A DNA stretch of 64,000 nucleotides from Chrysomallon squamiferum (taxonomy: Eukaryota; Mollusca; Gastropoda; Neomphalida; Peltospiridae), in NCBI GenBank assembly GCA_012295275.1, contig CM022670.1, positions 20,810,146 through 20,874,145 of the forward strand. Direction: 5' to 3'. The notes beneath the pieces are model-generated. The model was not told the origin of the DNA. It saw only the letters and a program-made list of their open reading frames with translations, and did no database searches. The position numbers and the translations under genes are program-made. Within the stretch, counting starts at the first letter, position 1, and every line of letters starts with the position of its first letter. Shown here piece by piece: positions 42,730 to 55,428 of the stretch.

Positions 42730-44520
42730 GTTTATTTAGGTAATTTATTCGCCACAGGGTATAAAAAATGCAAGAGGACCGCTTATCAAACCAAAAAATT
42801 ATGACGAGATTCGTAACGTTATTCTGAATGTGCCCAAGTATTGTCATTTTTTCAAAAAAATATATTTGATAATATTTAACAAAAAAAATTGTATGAACAT
42901 CAGTATTCTTTTCTTTTTGCCTTTTTATATTATTTCATTTTTATTTATTTGTTAAATATATCAAATCATTATCTATTATTCTGTTTTCCTTTTTCAAATT
43001 ACTTTATAGTAATTTTTAGTTTTGTTTTCTCAAGGTAGTAGCAGACTATATATTTTCAAACTATTATAGATATTCAAAGTTTTAATTTATTGTATGAAAT
43101 ATCGAAATATTTAACACCAGGCAAAGAAATACAAAATACAAAATTTATTTACAAAATACAATCCAGAAATACATCTATTTAACATTAATTCCTTTCCTTT
43201 CTAATATCTATTTTCATTTTATACTTTCAATAAATTTGTTTTCTTGTTTTATCTAAGAATAATGAAGGCATATAAACTCACCATTTCTAATCTGTAATAA
43301 TTAATGACTGTTAAAAATGTATCAAGGAATTAAAGATTGACTAAACCAAATTGGGGAAAAACCGAAAAAAAATACAAAAAAAAAAAACCGAAAAGAAAAC
43401 AACACAACGTGTAAATAAAATTGGGACTGTTAACAGCGACGAAATCTACACAGATTATAACCTCTTCTTATCTACATCAATATGGACAAATACTACAAAT
43501 TAATAATAAACATCAAACAAATAAACTTAATTCACATACAGCACTAAAATTATAGTTATAAATCCCACATAAAGCGTTTTTAGTAAATGGAACTTTATAA
43601 TAAAATCGATATGTTATTTAAGAGTAATGTATATAATTATTCGTTTCATAAACAGAGACAGACAGAAAGAAAGAAAGAGAGACAGAGAGATATAGCGTTA
43701 TTTAGGTAATTTATCCGTCTTATTACAGAGACACTTTAAGTTAGTGTGTACAAACATTACTTTGATAGTTGTTTTGTATAAAGTTAATATTAAATGAACA
43801 CAGGATATAATGTTAATACTAAAATAAAACAGGGTACAAGGTTAATATCACAATGAAGCAGGGTATGAAAGTAATATATTTTTACTTTATGTTGATAATA
43901 TTTAACATATAAAAATCTTGCTTTTTCATACTGTTTCACTTTTTATTTATTTATTAAATATATCAAAACATTATGTAATATTTACTACGTTTATTATTCT
44001 GGTTTATCTTATTTTCCTTCTTCAAAATACTTTATAGTAATTTTTAGTTTTGTTTTCGCAGACTATATATTTTCAAAGTATTATAGATATTCAAACTTTT
44101 AAATTATTTTATGAAATATCCAAATATTTAGCACCAGGCAGAGAAATACAAAATATAAATTTTATGAAGGAATTAAGGAATGACTAAACTAAACTGGGAA
44201 TAAAAAATACATACAAAAAAGACAACAATGTTATAATAAAGCAGGGACTGAAAACAGAGAAGAAATCTATAAAAATTATAATCTCTGCCTGTCTACATCA
44301 ACATGGAGAAATATTACACATTTATAATCGATGATCAGAAACACCAAACAAATAAATTCAGTTCATATATATCACTAAAATTATAGTTATAAATCACACA
44401 CAAAGTGTTTTATCTGAATGGAACTTTACAATAAAGTCAGTATGTCATATACAAGTAATGTATATAATTATTCGTCTCATAAACAGAGACAGAGAGAAAG
44501 AGAGACAGAGAGACATAGCG
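42730..44520. repeat. Duplicated glycosyltransferase 3' flank inside unit 2
   Basis: The block TTATTTAGGTAATTTAT... to ACAGAGAGATATAGCG occurs once at 42,730-43,690 and again, more diverged, at 43,696-44,520. The second copy leads straight into the glycosyltransferase stop codon. Unit 1 has only one. No gene is present in this interval. Confidence 0.65.
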
Positions 44521-46453
44521 TGTTTGTGTATCTGCGTGAATATGGCGCTGACTTTTCTATTCAATAATATCAGAATTATCGTAATAAACATATCTACATA
44601 TCTGACCAACAGTTGTGTTCCATGTTTTGATACTTTCAGGGTTGTAATTTTGCTTTCGCAGTTTATACCATAGATGAACAACGTAGTTATTGTTCTTCCA
44701 CTCGAAAGGTTCACCTTTTTTGAACAGCAATTTCATTTCATTGCCTGTCCAGTTAGGATGACATATAGAGGTTTTTCTGTATGAATTAAATTTGTGTGGT
44801 TTTTTGCTAGCAAAGCGGGAAGCAAAACAGAATGAAAACTCCATATGGAATCATTAAACGTCGCATATCTTAAGTACCATATTTTCATGAAGTTATTCCA
44901 AGGTGTGGCTACCAAGACTCCGTTGCACAGTGCATGAGGAACTTCGTATCCCATCACCATTTCGTATTTGAGAAGAGGGTGTAAAGAATTAACGACTACA
45001 GAATCCAGATCTAAGTAAATACCTCCATATTCTAGCATTATTTCAAGTCGTATCACATCAGATATATGTTCAGGAATTTTGATAGCCCTGGAAAATATTT
45101 CTTTCGGAATCTCTCTGCGAATAAGATAAAGTTCTGGAACTTTGTCTAGAACTTCCTCAAAGTATTTTCCATTTGGAATCAAATCAATCCATAAATATAT
45201 CCTATAGGGCTTTATAATTTTGTGAGATGCCAAAATTGCCAACAAGTAATGAAACATAAAAGGTTTTTGCTTTGGGCCAAGTCCAGAGAACCAGACGAAA
45301 TGGACTAAATTAGGAACAACGGGATGATCATGCGTTATGTTTTTAGACAAATTTACTGGTACCGTTAACATATGTTTAAATGTTTCAGTCTTTCGATAGA
45401 TGTAATAATTTGAGGTCTCGTATTCTTTGCAGATGTTTGGTTCCAAACACGAAGGTGGTTTTTCGATTAATTTTGAGTTCCCATAGTAAATATATCTAAA
45501 CAAAGACCCAGCTGTTGTATTCCACGTCCGTATAAATGTGTGATTCACTTCAGGCACGTGTTGAATTGACGACAATTGTATTGCATAAATATCTTCAGTT
45601 TTCCAATCATAAAAATGTCCTTCTTCACAGAGGAGTTTTGCTCTCGATAATGGTCCATAAAATGATTTCTGTTCAACGTGTATTAGTTTTGGCTTGTATT
45701 TTTCCAAAACCGTAGGAACCGGAACTGATTTATTATTATGCCATCCTGTTATAATTGTCTTATAAATTTTATGCCACATTTTGAGGAAGTCTGCCCATTT
45801 AACTGCTATTATTATTTCATTGGAAAGAGCACCAGAATTATCACATCCCATAACGATGTCGTATTTCAGTAAAGAATGCAACGGTTTCAAGACAATGACG
45901 TTTAGATCGAAGAACATTCCTCCGTATTCCAACAGAGCTTCTAGGTTACGACATCAGATTCCTCTTCTAAAGTCCTGTGCGGTAAGCCGTGCATTTCTGT
46001 CGGAGATTTTCGAAGAACTAGAGAAAGTTCCGGAGCCTGTTTTCTCAGCTCTTCGAAATAAAAACCTTCTGGTTTAAGATTGAACCAGAAGAAGATACGT
46101 TTGGGTTTCGTAAATTTCCGAGCAGCCATTATTGAAATAAAATTGATGAAATTTAAAATAATTTGATTTAGGTTTTCTGTACCATGTAAAGTGAAGAAGA
46201 GACGGAATTACTCTAAATGTGTGATGTATTTTCACATTCAGATTAACGGGGATTTCCATTTCTCTGTCAAATGTTTCATTTCGTTTGTAAACATAATAAT
46301 CAGAATCCTTTGTTGGCTTGCATATATTCAGTTCCAAACATTTAATTTTCGCTGAAAGAAGAATTAACATATTATTGTCATCATCATCACCATTATTTTG
46401 CTGTTGTTGTTGTTGTTGTAAGTGATGCTGATATTTGACAAATATATATATTT

Positions 46454-46457
<4 letters not shown>

Positions 46458-46528
<71 letters not shown>
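46458..46528. repeat. (GA)n microsatellite at the copy 2 splice donor
   Basis: About 70 bp of GA immediately next to the donor at 46,530-46,531 on minus; shorter than the copy 1 array. Confidence 0.9.
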
Positions 46529-46530
<2 letters not shown>

Positions 46531-46669
46531 CCTAGACGCATCTTTTCTGCCTCATTTGTAGCCCTGGATATCCTTGACATTAGAATTAATACCGCAGTGA
46601 GTCCCATTGCAATATATATTTTGAGAAAACGTTTTCTAATTCTTCGTCGACAAAAAAGCTTTATTCTGC

Positions 46670-47940
46670 ATCTCTTAAAAAATAATTAAAAAAGAAAATA
46701 ATTAAATAAATAAAATTAATAAATCATTTAAGAATAAATAAATAAATATAAATAAATAATTTATGAGATATTAAATAACAAACATAAATAAATAAAAAAT
46801 TTCTGAATAACATGTCTGTAAACACGTCAGAAAATATTTAAGTTATATTACCAACCTGACTCAAACGCCATAATAAAGAAATTCTGAAAATAAAAGAATT
46901 TCAAAATGATTTTTAAACGAATTAAAATAAAGTGGTTGTAAAGGTTAATTACTCTACTGTGGTTTTTATTAAACTATGACTGATTTTAACACTCGTACCG
47001 ACATATTTACCATTAACGCTGTATATACTAACACCATTCCTATAGTTACATTTATATTTATACGTTTTAAAGCTATTACTATATTTACCATTATCAATGC
47101 AGGTACGAAAATTTGTATTATATTAATATTATCATACACACAAAATGACAGTATCACTTGTAGTATTCTACATTTAGCATTTTTTCTACTGTCTGTTATT
47201 TTCATTAATATTCAAATTAGAAAAACAAACAAATACTGGCGATACCACTAATCGTACTGGTGATAATAGTACAGCTACGACTCATACATATACTGCTGAC
47301 GATACTACTTAGTTGACTTACACTTATTGGCAATATTTCTACGACAGACAGCGTTATATTGCATCTACGACTTCTATGACAACAAATGCACTTGGCGATA
47401 CTGTTTCAACGACTACTGCTAAATGGAATAATTAAGTCATTCAACGTTTTATTAAAGGTTATTATTATTGTTGTTGTTGTTCTTGTTGTTACTATTATCA
47501 TTAGCAGAAGCAACAGCAGTAGTAGTAATGATAGTAATAGAAGTAGTAGTAATAGTAGAATTGGTATTGGTAGTACTAGTAGGTACTTAACTTATAAAAA
47601 AAATACTGATATGTTTGATAATAATTTTTAATTAGCAATAAACACGCTATTAGAATGTATTTGTTGGTTGACCAGCATATTATAATAATTATATTTATGT
47701 TTTGGGTTTTGGGTTTTTTTGTTTGGGTTTTTTTTTTTTTTTTTTTGTGCTATTGATTTCTTTCTTTTTTAAATATAATAGAGCGATAGATATAAACAGA
47801 GAGGACAAAAATGGATAGAAGAACAAGAAACAGATTTACCAACAACTGATGATAGGTAGTAAGTTACAGCATAATTTGTCTACAAGTACTATTAAACAGC
47901 TTGTTAAACTGATTTTGAGACAATAAGTAAAACGTTCTAA
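46670..47940. other. Intron of glycosyltransferase copy 2
   Basis: No additional exon recognised. AAAT-rich sequence at 46,680-46,800 and TTG/TAG runs at 47,460-47,580 correspond to those of unit 1. The MITE-like insertion present in unit 1 is absent. Confidence 0.5.
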
Positions 47941-48073
47941 ATATACCTCTTAGCATGCACGATAGAGTAGATTCCAAAAATGACGACAGAGAGTATCAAG
48001 ATACACAGAATGATTTTATACATTTGCAAAAATCCATCTGAAATGAATATATTCATGTAAACAGACACTTTAC

Positions 48074-48077
<4 letters not shown>

Positions 48078-48168
<91 letters not shown>
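48078..48168. repeat. (TC)n microsatellite
   Basis: Equivalent of 37,731-37,833 in unit 1, next to the hydrophobic exon. Confidence 0.95.
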
Positions 48169-48170
<2 letters not shown>

Positions 48171-49344
48171 GTCACATATAGATCTAAAACAAAAAAATGA
48201 TGAACATTCATCGTAAATTATAAACCTAATTTAATTCTACAAGTGTCTTTTCTAATAATTAAATATATGATCGAATATTCAATGAATATAAATTGTATAG
48301 TATGTATTATAAACATGGTAAAATGTTCTAGAGTGATTGTAGGTTTTTTTGAAGTTATACAAAATCTAAAGTACTCAGGAACATATGTTACGCCTGGTTG
48401 TATTGTCAAGATATTACAACATACAAACCTGCAGTAATTTTCCAAATCTCAAATGAAAAATGTTGTTTAGTCATTTCTGAAGACAAATTAAAATAATCAG
48501 CTTTCAGATGAAAAATATATATATCAAAACAAAATCCAGTCCTTATTACTTTGAATTTATCAGAGAATTGATGTGTAGCAAGCTATATGATACTAACAAA
48601 TATAATGTGTGTATTTCCAAGGGACTTTATTTTTTGACAAAGGCATCCAGAACAGTAAGCCGTAACTAAATACCTTTGTCGTACATAAAGAAGTTAATTG
48701 TATCTTAACATCTTCAATAAGAGTACCATGGTATTGTTACCATTCAACGACATTGTGAATAGATATTGTGTTTATCAGTAATACACTGTGGCTAACTTGT
48801 CAACCAGAATCAATTATATTTCGAAATCACCACTACAAAGCAGTGCACTGAAAATACTAAACAAATACTAAACAAATTAATTAACAAGTTCACTATATTT
48901 TGATGCCGTTTTAAAACAAGGAATATAAATTAAATTAGTGTTTCGTAGGTTAGTGACTGTATTCAAAGACATCAAAACCAGGAAGTCTTAATTAAATAAC
49001 TTTGTCATATATAAATGCAATTAATTTTGTCTTGACATCTTCAATAAATAATCAAGATGTGATCTATCTTCTTTTCTTAAGTTAATAAAACGGTTTTTTA
49101 TTGTCTGCTGTGAGCCGTGATATATATATAATTACATGTAGTTGTTGTCAGTTGGTCAAACTCTGAAAATTGTGTTTAAACAGTTCCATAGTGAACCAGA
49201 AAATATTCGTCAATCAATATTCGTCTCTTCCAGTTAGTTAGTTTTTTTATTAATTAAATTATTTTAAATACTATTATTTAACAAGTTTAAAACTGTCCGA
49301 TCCAAAAATGAATACTGGACGCCTTGTTCTGTACGGCATCTGAC

Positions 49345-50210
49345 AGTCATAGGTTCAAGCATGCTGTCCTTTGCACATACATCAGCTCTGGGTTCGAGCC
49401 AGTTATGGGATTCGAACCCCTACGAACGGTGGCTACGTCCTTCCATGATAATGTTCATGTTCTGGTGGTCTTCTTTGTTCTAGTTTGGTGCCGTGACTTA
49501 ATACTGGGTTATTGTTACCAGTGAGATACATAGTTGGTATAAAATGCAAAGATTGAGAGGTGGCCGCTATCAAGCTGCTGAAGAGATGTACCCAGACACC
49601 GACAGCAGAGGATGTTCTTTTCATTTCTCACAAGCTGTGTAGAGGAATGTCGCAGAGAAAGGCCTTGCAGTCGACTATAATGTGAACATTCATATATGGG
49701 AACTGTGGGAACTGCTATAACTATTGAACGTAATATAATCAACTAACCTGTGAAAACTGAAAAAGTGAAATAAAATAAAGTAAAGAAATATATACAACAT
49801 GTTTGTTTCTGTTTTATTTACTAGTTTTCAATATTGGACCAAACTATTACCTAAAGGCTGGTGATACAGGTAGAACGTCATAATCACTCAAGCAATTAAT
49901 CCCCAGTTAAGGACCCTATTTATGTTGTTATAAGCTGTAGCCCAAATGGGATTTAGGCACAATGATACTAATCCGACGATTTTTATACTGGGTATTCATT
50001 CTGTTAATATGTACTGTTTCGTCAAAAGCTTGTCAGTGCGTTAATCATAAATAAGCAAGCAAAATTACATCTTCTATTTCTGAATTATTTTGATTCAAAA
50101 ATTCACAGTTGTAAATATATGCCTTCAAAAGTGTATTTATATTTGTTAAAGACCTTGGAAAATGATTAATTATAAACATATTACGATGCTTTGTTTGCTT
50201 TTTATTTTGC
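49345..50210. repeat. Interspersed-repeat-like segment, copy in unit 2
   Basis: Counterpart of 39,575-40,420. Here the minus strand carries a perfect B-box-like GGTTCGAATCC (near 49,412-49,422), and + carries GGGTTCGAGCC. A tRNA-derived SINE is possible, but no A box at the right distance was found. Confidence 0.4.
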
Positions 50211-50286
50211 TCAAGTTATTTTTATGCCATGTATTTCATTTGAGAAAGCATAAACATATTAAACTCTAGAAGATGAATATCAGACA

Positions 50287-50324
<38 letters not shown>

Positions 50325-50340
50325 TAAAAAAGACAATTCA

Positions 50341-50858
50341 TTAAATTTTCTTTGAAGACAGTTGCAGTTCTGGAATGGTAAATGTCTGAAAACACTCAAA
50401 TTTATTCTTTGTTCCAGCGGAATTTTTGGAAGACACACAAACACTTTCTGTCTTAGAATGTGACATATTTCTTTGTGTATTGTTTCCTTTTTTGTCTGTC
50501 AAAACTTCGGTTAATTCTGAATCCTTTAGCGAAATGTCATTAGTCGTTTTTCGTTTCTTTGGCATTGATAACTCGAGACGTTTCCAAAATTTATCGATCT
50601 TTTTACTGTGTTGATCAGATGGCCAAGCGATGTAGGTAATTGTGTCTAGAATGTTCTTTAAGGTCTCGTCCATGAACTTCCGGTCAGAAGAGATGTCCTG
50701 GAGGACTATGGGAATTATTCTCTGTTTCCGCTTCAACATCTCGTGCTGCGCGCGCTGATACTCAAACCGGCAGAACTCACTCTGGACGTAGCTTGGTGTT
50801 AAAATTAGAATGGTTCGTCTGCTTTTCTCCATTGCTTTAATAATATTATTGGCAATAG
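50341..50858 (-). CDS. EGF-TIR exon 7: second half of the TIR domain and tail
   Basis: 518 nt, residues ~575-746 with stop. It contains [19 protein letters not shown], the IIPIVL strand and box 3 (FW), then a Ser/Lys-rich tail of about 70 residues whose last 26 are also preserved in the relic copy. Confidence 0.85.
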
Positions 50859-53800
50859 CTGCAATTAAAACAAAAACATTTAAAATTTCGAAATAACCCA
50901 CAGTCGTCATTATTGTCTCTTTTATATCATTTTAGAATGGCCATTTCCATATTTCGAAAAAGACATTTTTAACTTTTTTTAAATGATAATGATGTGCAGA
51001 AATGTAGAAAGTTGTATAAAGATCTACAAAATATACTAGAACAAAATACTGTATGCTAACCAAATAAGCTAACGTCACAAACTAAAGTAAATAATAGAGA
51101 AAACTACGATTTTGTCACGTACCTGTGTAAAGCTATTTATATAATTATTTTTAGAATGGCCATAAAAAGGACAAATTGAAGGCCTGTTCGAGGTGGCGCA
51201 GGATGGAGGGCAAATCCAGTCTCTACTAGTGAGCAGAAGAAACGCCACGATATGCCATAGCGCCGGTTTAATACTGATCAGGAAGGGAAATAACTCCAAT
51301 ATACCTTCTTTATTGCCAATGGAAAACAGAAAGGAATATTTTACGACCACTCAGTCTGATAAGTTTATTTTACTCTATTAATTAATTCGGGGATAAATCT
51401 CAAAAACTCAGTTTAGATTTGAAGATAACGGAATCGCATCCGGCAGTCAGCTTCTATTTGTGAAAATATGTATTTATTTATCACTAAATATTTTTAAATT
51501 TCATCATTTTAGATTTGGTTTTTAGACTTTATCATTTCCAAAAATATGTGAATATAACATAAAACGATACCAAAATAAGAATTAAAAAGTAACAAAAAGA
51601 ACAAGACCAACCCCATAAACGCAAAAAACAACAACTGCTGTGACAGTAACAACAACAATTACTACTACTAATAATAAAACCAATACTACTACTACTAATA
51701 AAACCAATACTACTACTAAAACCAATACTACTACTACTATTAAAAACAACAACAACAACAACAACAACGATGATGATGATGATGATCATAATCTTACTTT
51801 CTCCTGGCAGAAAGTCTCTGAAATGAAGACACAGCTTGAAGTTCATAATCTTCTCCAGTTTAGGGTACAACGTATGTATTACAAACTGTTCATCTGCTTC
51901 TGTTGATTTGTATGAGATAAACGCATCGTACAATTTGTCATCTGAAAATAAAACAACAGACATAGACAGATAAAAATATATGTCGTTAGAGAGACTGACA
52001 GATGGACTGAGAGATGTATGGTTGTGACACAAAGACAAATATAAAGCCAGGCTGGCAGACTGATAGACTCACTGATTGAGATGGACTGAATGTCTTAGGC
52101 AGACAGATATACAGACATACAGATATGCAGAGAAATAGATAGAGCCAAACAGAAATAAATTTTGAAAATTACAAAATAAGTTTTATTAATGCTGAAGCAT
52201 TTCTTTTTTTTATTATTATTATTTTCTTTCGAACTGTTTAATAACTTATTTCTATTCCTTTACTTAACGTTATTCATTTCAATGACTTATAAATTTATCT
52301 TTTCCAATAAAATGTTGGGTTTTCAAAAGAAAATGTTGACTTTATAACTGTGAAATTTAGCTTTAGGAGAAATTATTTTACTGGTTAAAGTCATGTCTGG
52401 TTCATCTGGATATTAAAAATGTTATTGTCGGATCACTGCAGGAACTAAACTACTTTTGAAGAAATAATTTTATTACGCTATAAAATAGAAAGAATAAAAC
52501 TTCAGAGAATTCATACATATTATAACAAAAGCAAGTGTGTCAGATATGTAGTTTATTTAATTTCTGTTAGATCGTTTTTGATGTTTGTTTTGTTTTTGTA
52601 GTCGTTGTTTTTTCTGTTGCTGTTATGTTTTTTATTCTTTTCATTGTTTGTTTCTTTACTGTATCCGCTACTTTTCATTTATTTTGTTTATTTGCTTACT
52701 TTTTTATCTGATGTTTATTTCTTTCTTTGTTTATCATCAGTATCATCATTAATAACTAAATAAAAACAAAGGAACTGTCTCACCTTTAATGCTAGATAAA
52801 ATGAAATTATCCAACGCCCCAAAACAAAACAAAACATTAATTACATGTTGTTTTACTTGATTGTTTGTTTGTGTGTGTGTGTGTATATATATATATTCAG
52901 TTGGTATTGTATATTTACCTTCGTCTTCAAACGGTTGAAACAAGTAAACTATTTTCATTATAAATATTTCTTTTCGTTTCCATAGCCAGTATGGCAAAGC
53001 TACCAAAATAGTCAGCAGGATGAAAAGAACAAAAATACACGATCCCACGATCCACCAGTGCCACTGTGGTTCTACAACTTCTGAAAACCAGCAACAGTAT
53101 AACTATTAGTAATGTAACAGAAACTCAGTAATGAATTATGTATATAACTGTTTTTAGTAAGGCTTCTAAAAAAAAAAAAAATGTATAACAGATGGAAATG
53201 TGACCATGATAGAATAGTTAATAATAATAAGAAGAAGATGAAGAAGAAGAAGAAGAAGAAGAAGAAGAAGAAGAAGAAGAAGAACAACAACAACAACAAA
53301 CAACAATAAAAGAGGTAATTATGACACTGACGATAATTATAATAAAAACAGTGATAAATAAAATAATAAATAATACAATTTTAGAAGCTAATATAATAAT
53401 GATAATAACAACAACAATATTATATATAATTTAAATAAAAACAGTGTCTAAAATACATATCACTATAGAATATTTTTTCAAATAAAGACAGGGGTGCACG
53501 AAAATTATTGTCTCAAGATGTGATCAGTTGCAGATACGTACATAAAAATATGCTGATAAATGTATGTATATTTACTATTTACGAATAAATTTCACATAAA
53601 AATATGAAAATAAGTTGTTTAATTAATAAAACTGACATGCAGGGAGAGAAAGACAGAAATTGAGAGGTAGTCATAGAAATATACAAAGATACAAAGAACT
53701 ACACATTGAGAGAAATACACGGACAGAGAGACAAGAAAGACAGACGGCAGATAAATATATAAACAGCCAGCCAGCCAACCAGTCAGATATCCAAATAAAT

Positions 53801-55221
53801 AAAGAATGAGCACAAATACAGAGCACGAAAGACAAAAAATAAAAGGTGACTACATAAAGAAACAGAGATAACAATAAAGATATAGCAGATTGCGTGTTCG
53901 TACTAGGTTTAGGTTTTGGTCTGAGCTTCTCACATCGAGGACCCATATATCGGTAATCACAACTACAATACAACGTCTTGTTGGCGAATTCACTGCAAAC
54001 GCCATGATCACCACAATCTAAAGGACATCTGGAATGACAGAAAACCCCTTTCCATCCAGGATCACAGACACACTGGAGAGCCATTCCTGACATGGAATCA
54101 TCCGAATGATTCCTAAGGTTTTTGCAATAGCCGTGACGACACACAAATCCCTGCACACACATACGTTCGGACAGTGGTCTAAGAGTTGAATTGTCTGGAA
54201 CTGACGTTGATGAGATGAATGTATCTGATATTTGTGCAGTGGTCGAAGATGGAGAGTCTGGAACAATAAAATTAACTAAGGAGAATGAATATGTATTATA
54301 TGAATATGAGCAAAACGGTTACATACTTGTAGTTTGAGTAGCATATGCTACCCTAACAACTAAAAGCAGATTTAAACAACGCCCAAAAGATTTACCATAT
54401 GAGTTTGAACAGTGTAACCTATAAACTGAAATATCATTGGTGCTCGAATTGGCTATTTGCAAACATTCAGTAAGAAGCAAAATCTCAATGTTATTTGTGA
54501 ATATGAACCAAATATTTTATACAAGATTCACCGATTTGCTACACGTAACTGAGTGGTGTTATGAGAAGTAATAGTCATCGAAGATAAAGCAAGATGCTAA
54601 TCTCGTTTTGTTAAGTCGCAGAGAACAATCAAACGAATGTCCACAGCAGCTTTTGCTGTTTTTATTATATAATTTAGTTTGTTATATTGTTCAGCAGAGA
54701 GTACAATAATTTAGTACCATTAACATCATCAACAGAATCATAGTATTATTTATTTCATTACTTATATATAATATTTATTTATTTATTTACATTTATTTAT
54801 TTATCAGTCTATTTAACGAATCTGAATAATCTGCGTAAAAAAACATTTCACTTTGATTGATTATACAGAATGGCCCGAGGCTATTGTGGTGACGTTGACA
54901 CATTTATGATATCAAATGTACGTATACATAAATGTGTGTGTTTGTGTGTGTGTGTGTGTGTATTATATGTATGTATGTATGCATGCATGCATGTGTGTTT
55001 GTGTGTATGTATATGTGTTTATGTATGTTCATATATGTTTTTTTTTTTTTTTTTTTTCATTAAGTGACGTTTGAGCGTGTGATTTCGTTTCAGACGTGAC
55101 TGAAATACATGAAATACATGATATAAATGACATCTAAATGTCGAATAGACTGGCAAACATATGACTGCATGAATATCTTAGCACTGATTTTGAATTTCGC
55201 TCAAAAAACGCTCTGATCGTT

Positions 55222-55271
<50 letters not shown>

Positions 55272-55347
55272 TGTATATCTATATATATGTGTGTATATAT
55301 ATATATATGTATGTATGTATGTATGTGTTTATAGCTATGTGTATGTG

Positions 55348-55386
<39 letters not shown>

Positions 55387-55395
55387 GTATGTATG

Positions 55396-55428
<33 letters not shown>

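Larger units (their letters stand above)
44557..48037 (-). pseudogene. Two-domain DXD glycosyltransferase, copy 2 (multiple frameshifts)
   Basis: Exons equivalent to copy 1 on minus: 47,947-48,037 (hydrophobic), 46,532-46,665 (Arg-rich plus hydrophobic anchor; 134 nt, as in copy 1) and 44,557-46,351. Splice sites are conserved. Relative to copy 1, the large exon has an inserted T near 46,143, a lost base near 45,945 (a TAG follows in the original frame), and a lost base near 44,774. Between these breaks the sequence still encodes both domains. Domain 1 has YGGMFFDLNV with the degenerate DLN. Domain 2 has YGGIYLDLDS with an intact DLD. At the one site where copy 1 is broken (A run, 46,060-46,064) copy 2 keeps the full-length frame. 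The copy is very likely non-functional as a full enzyme. Confidence 0.8.
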
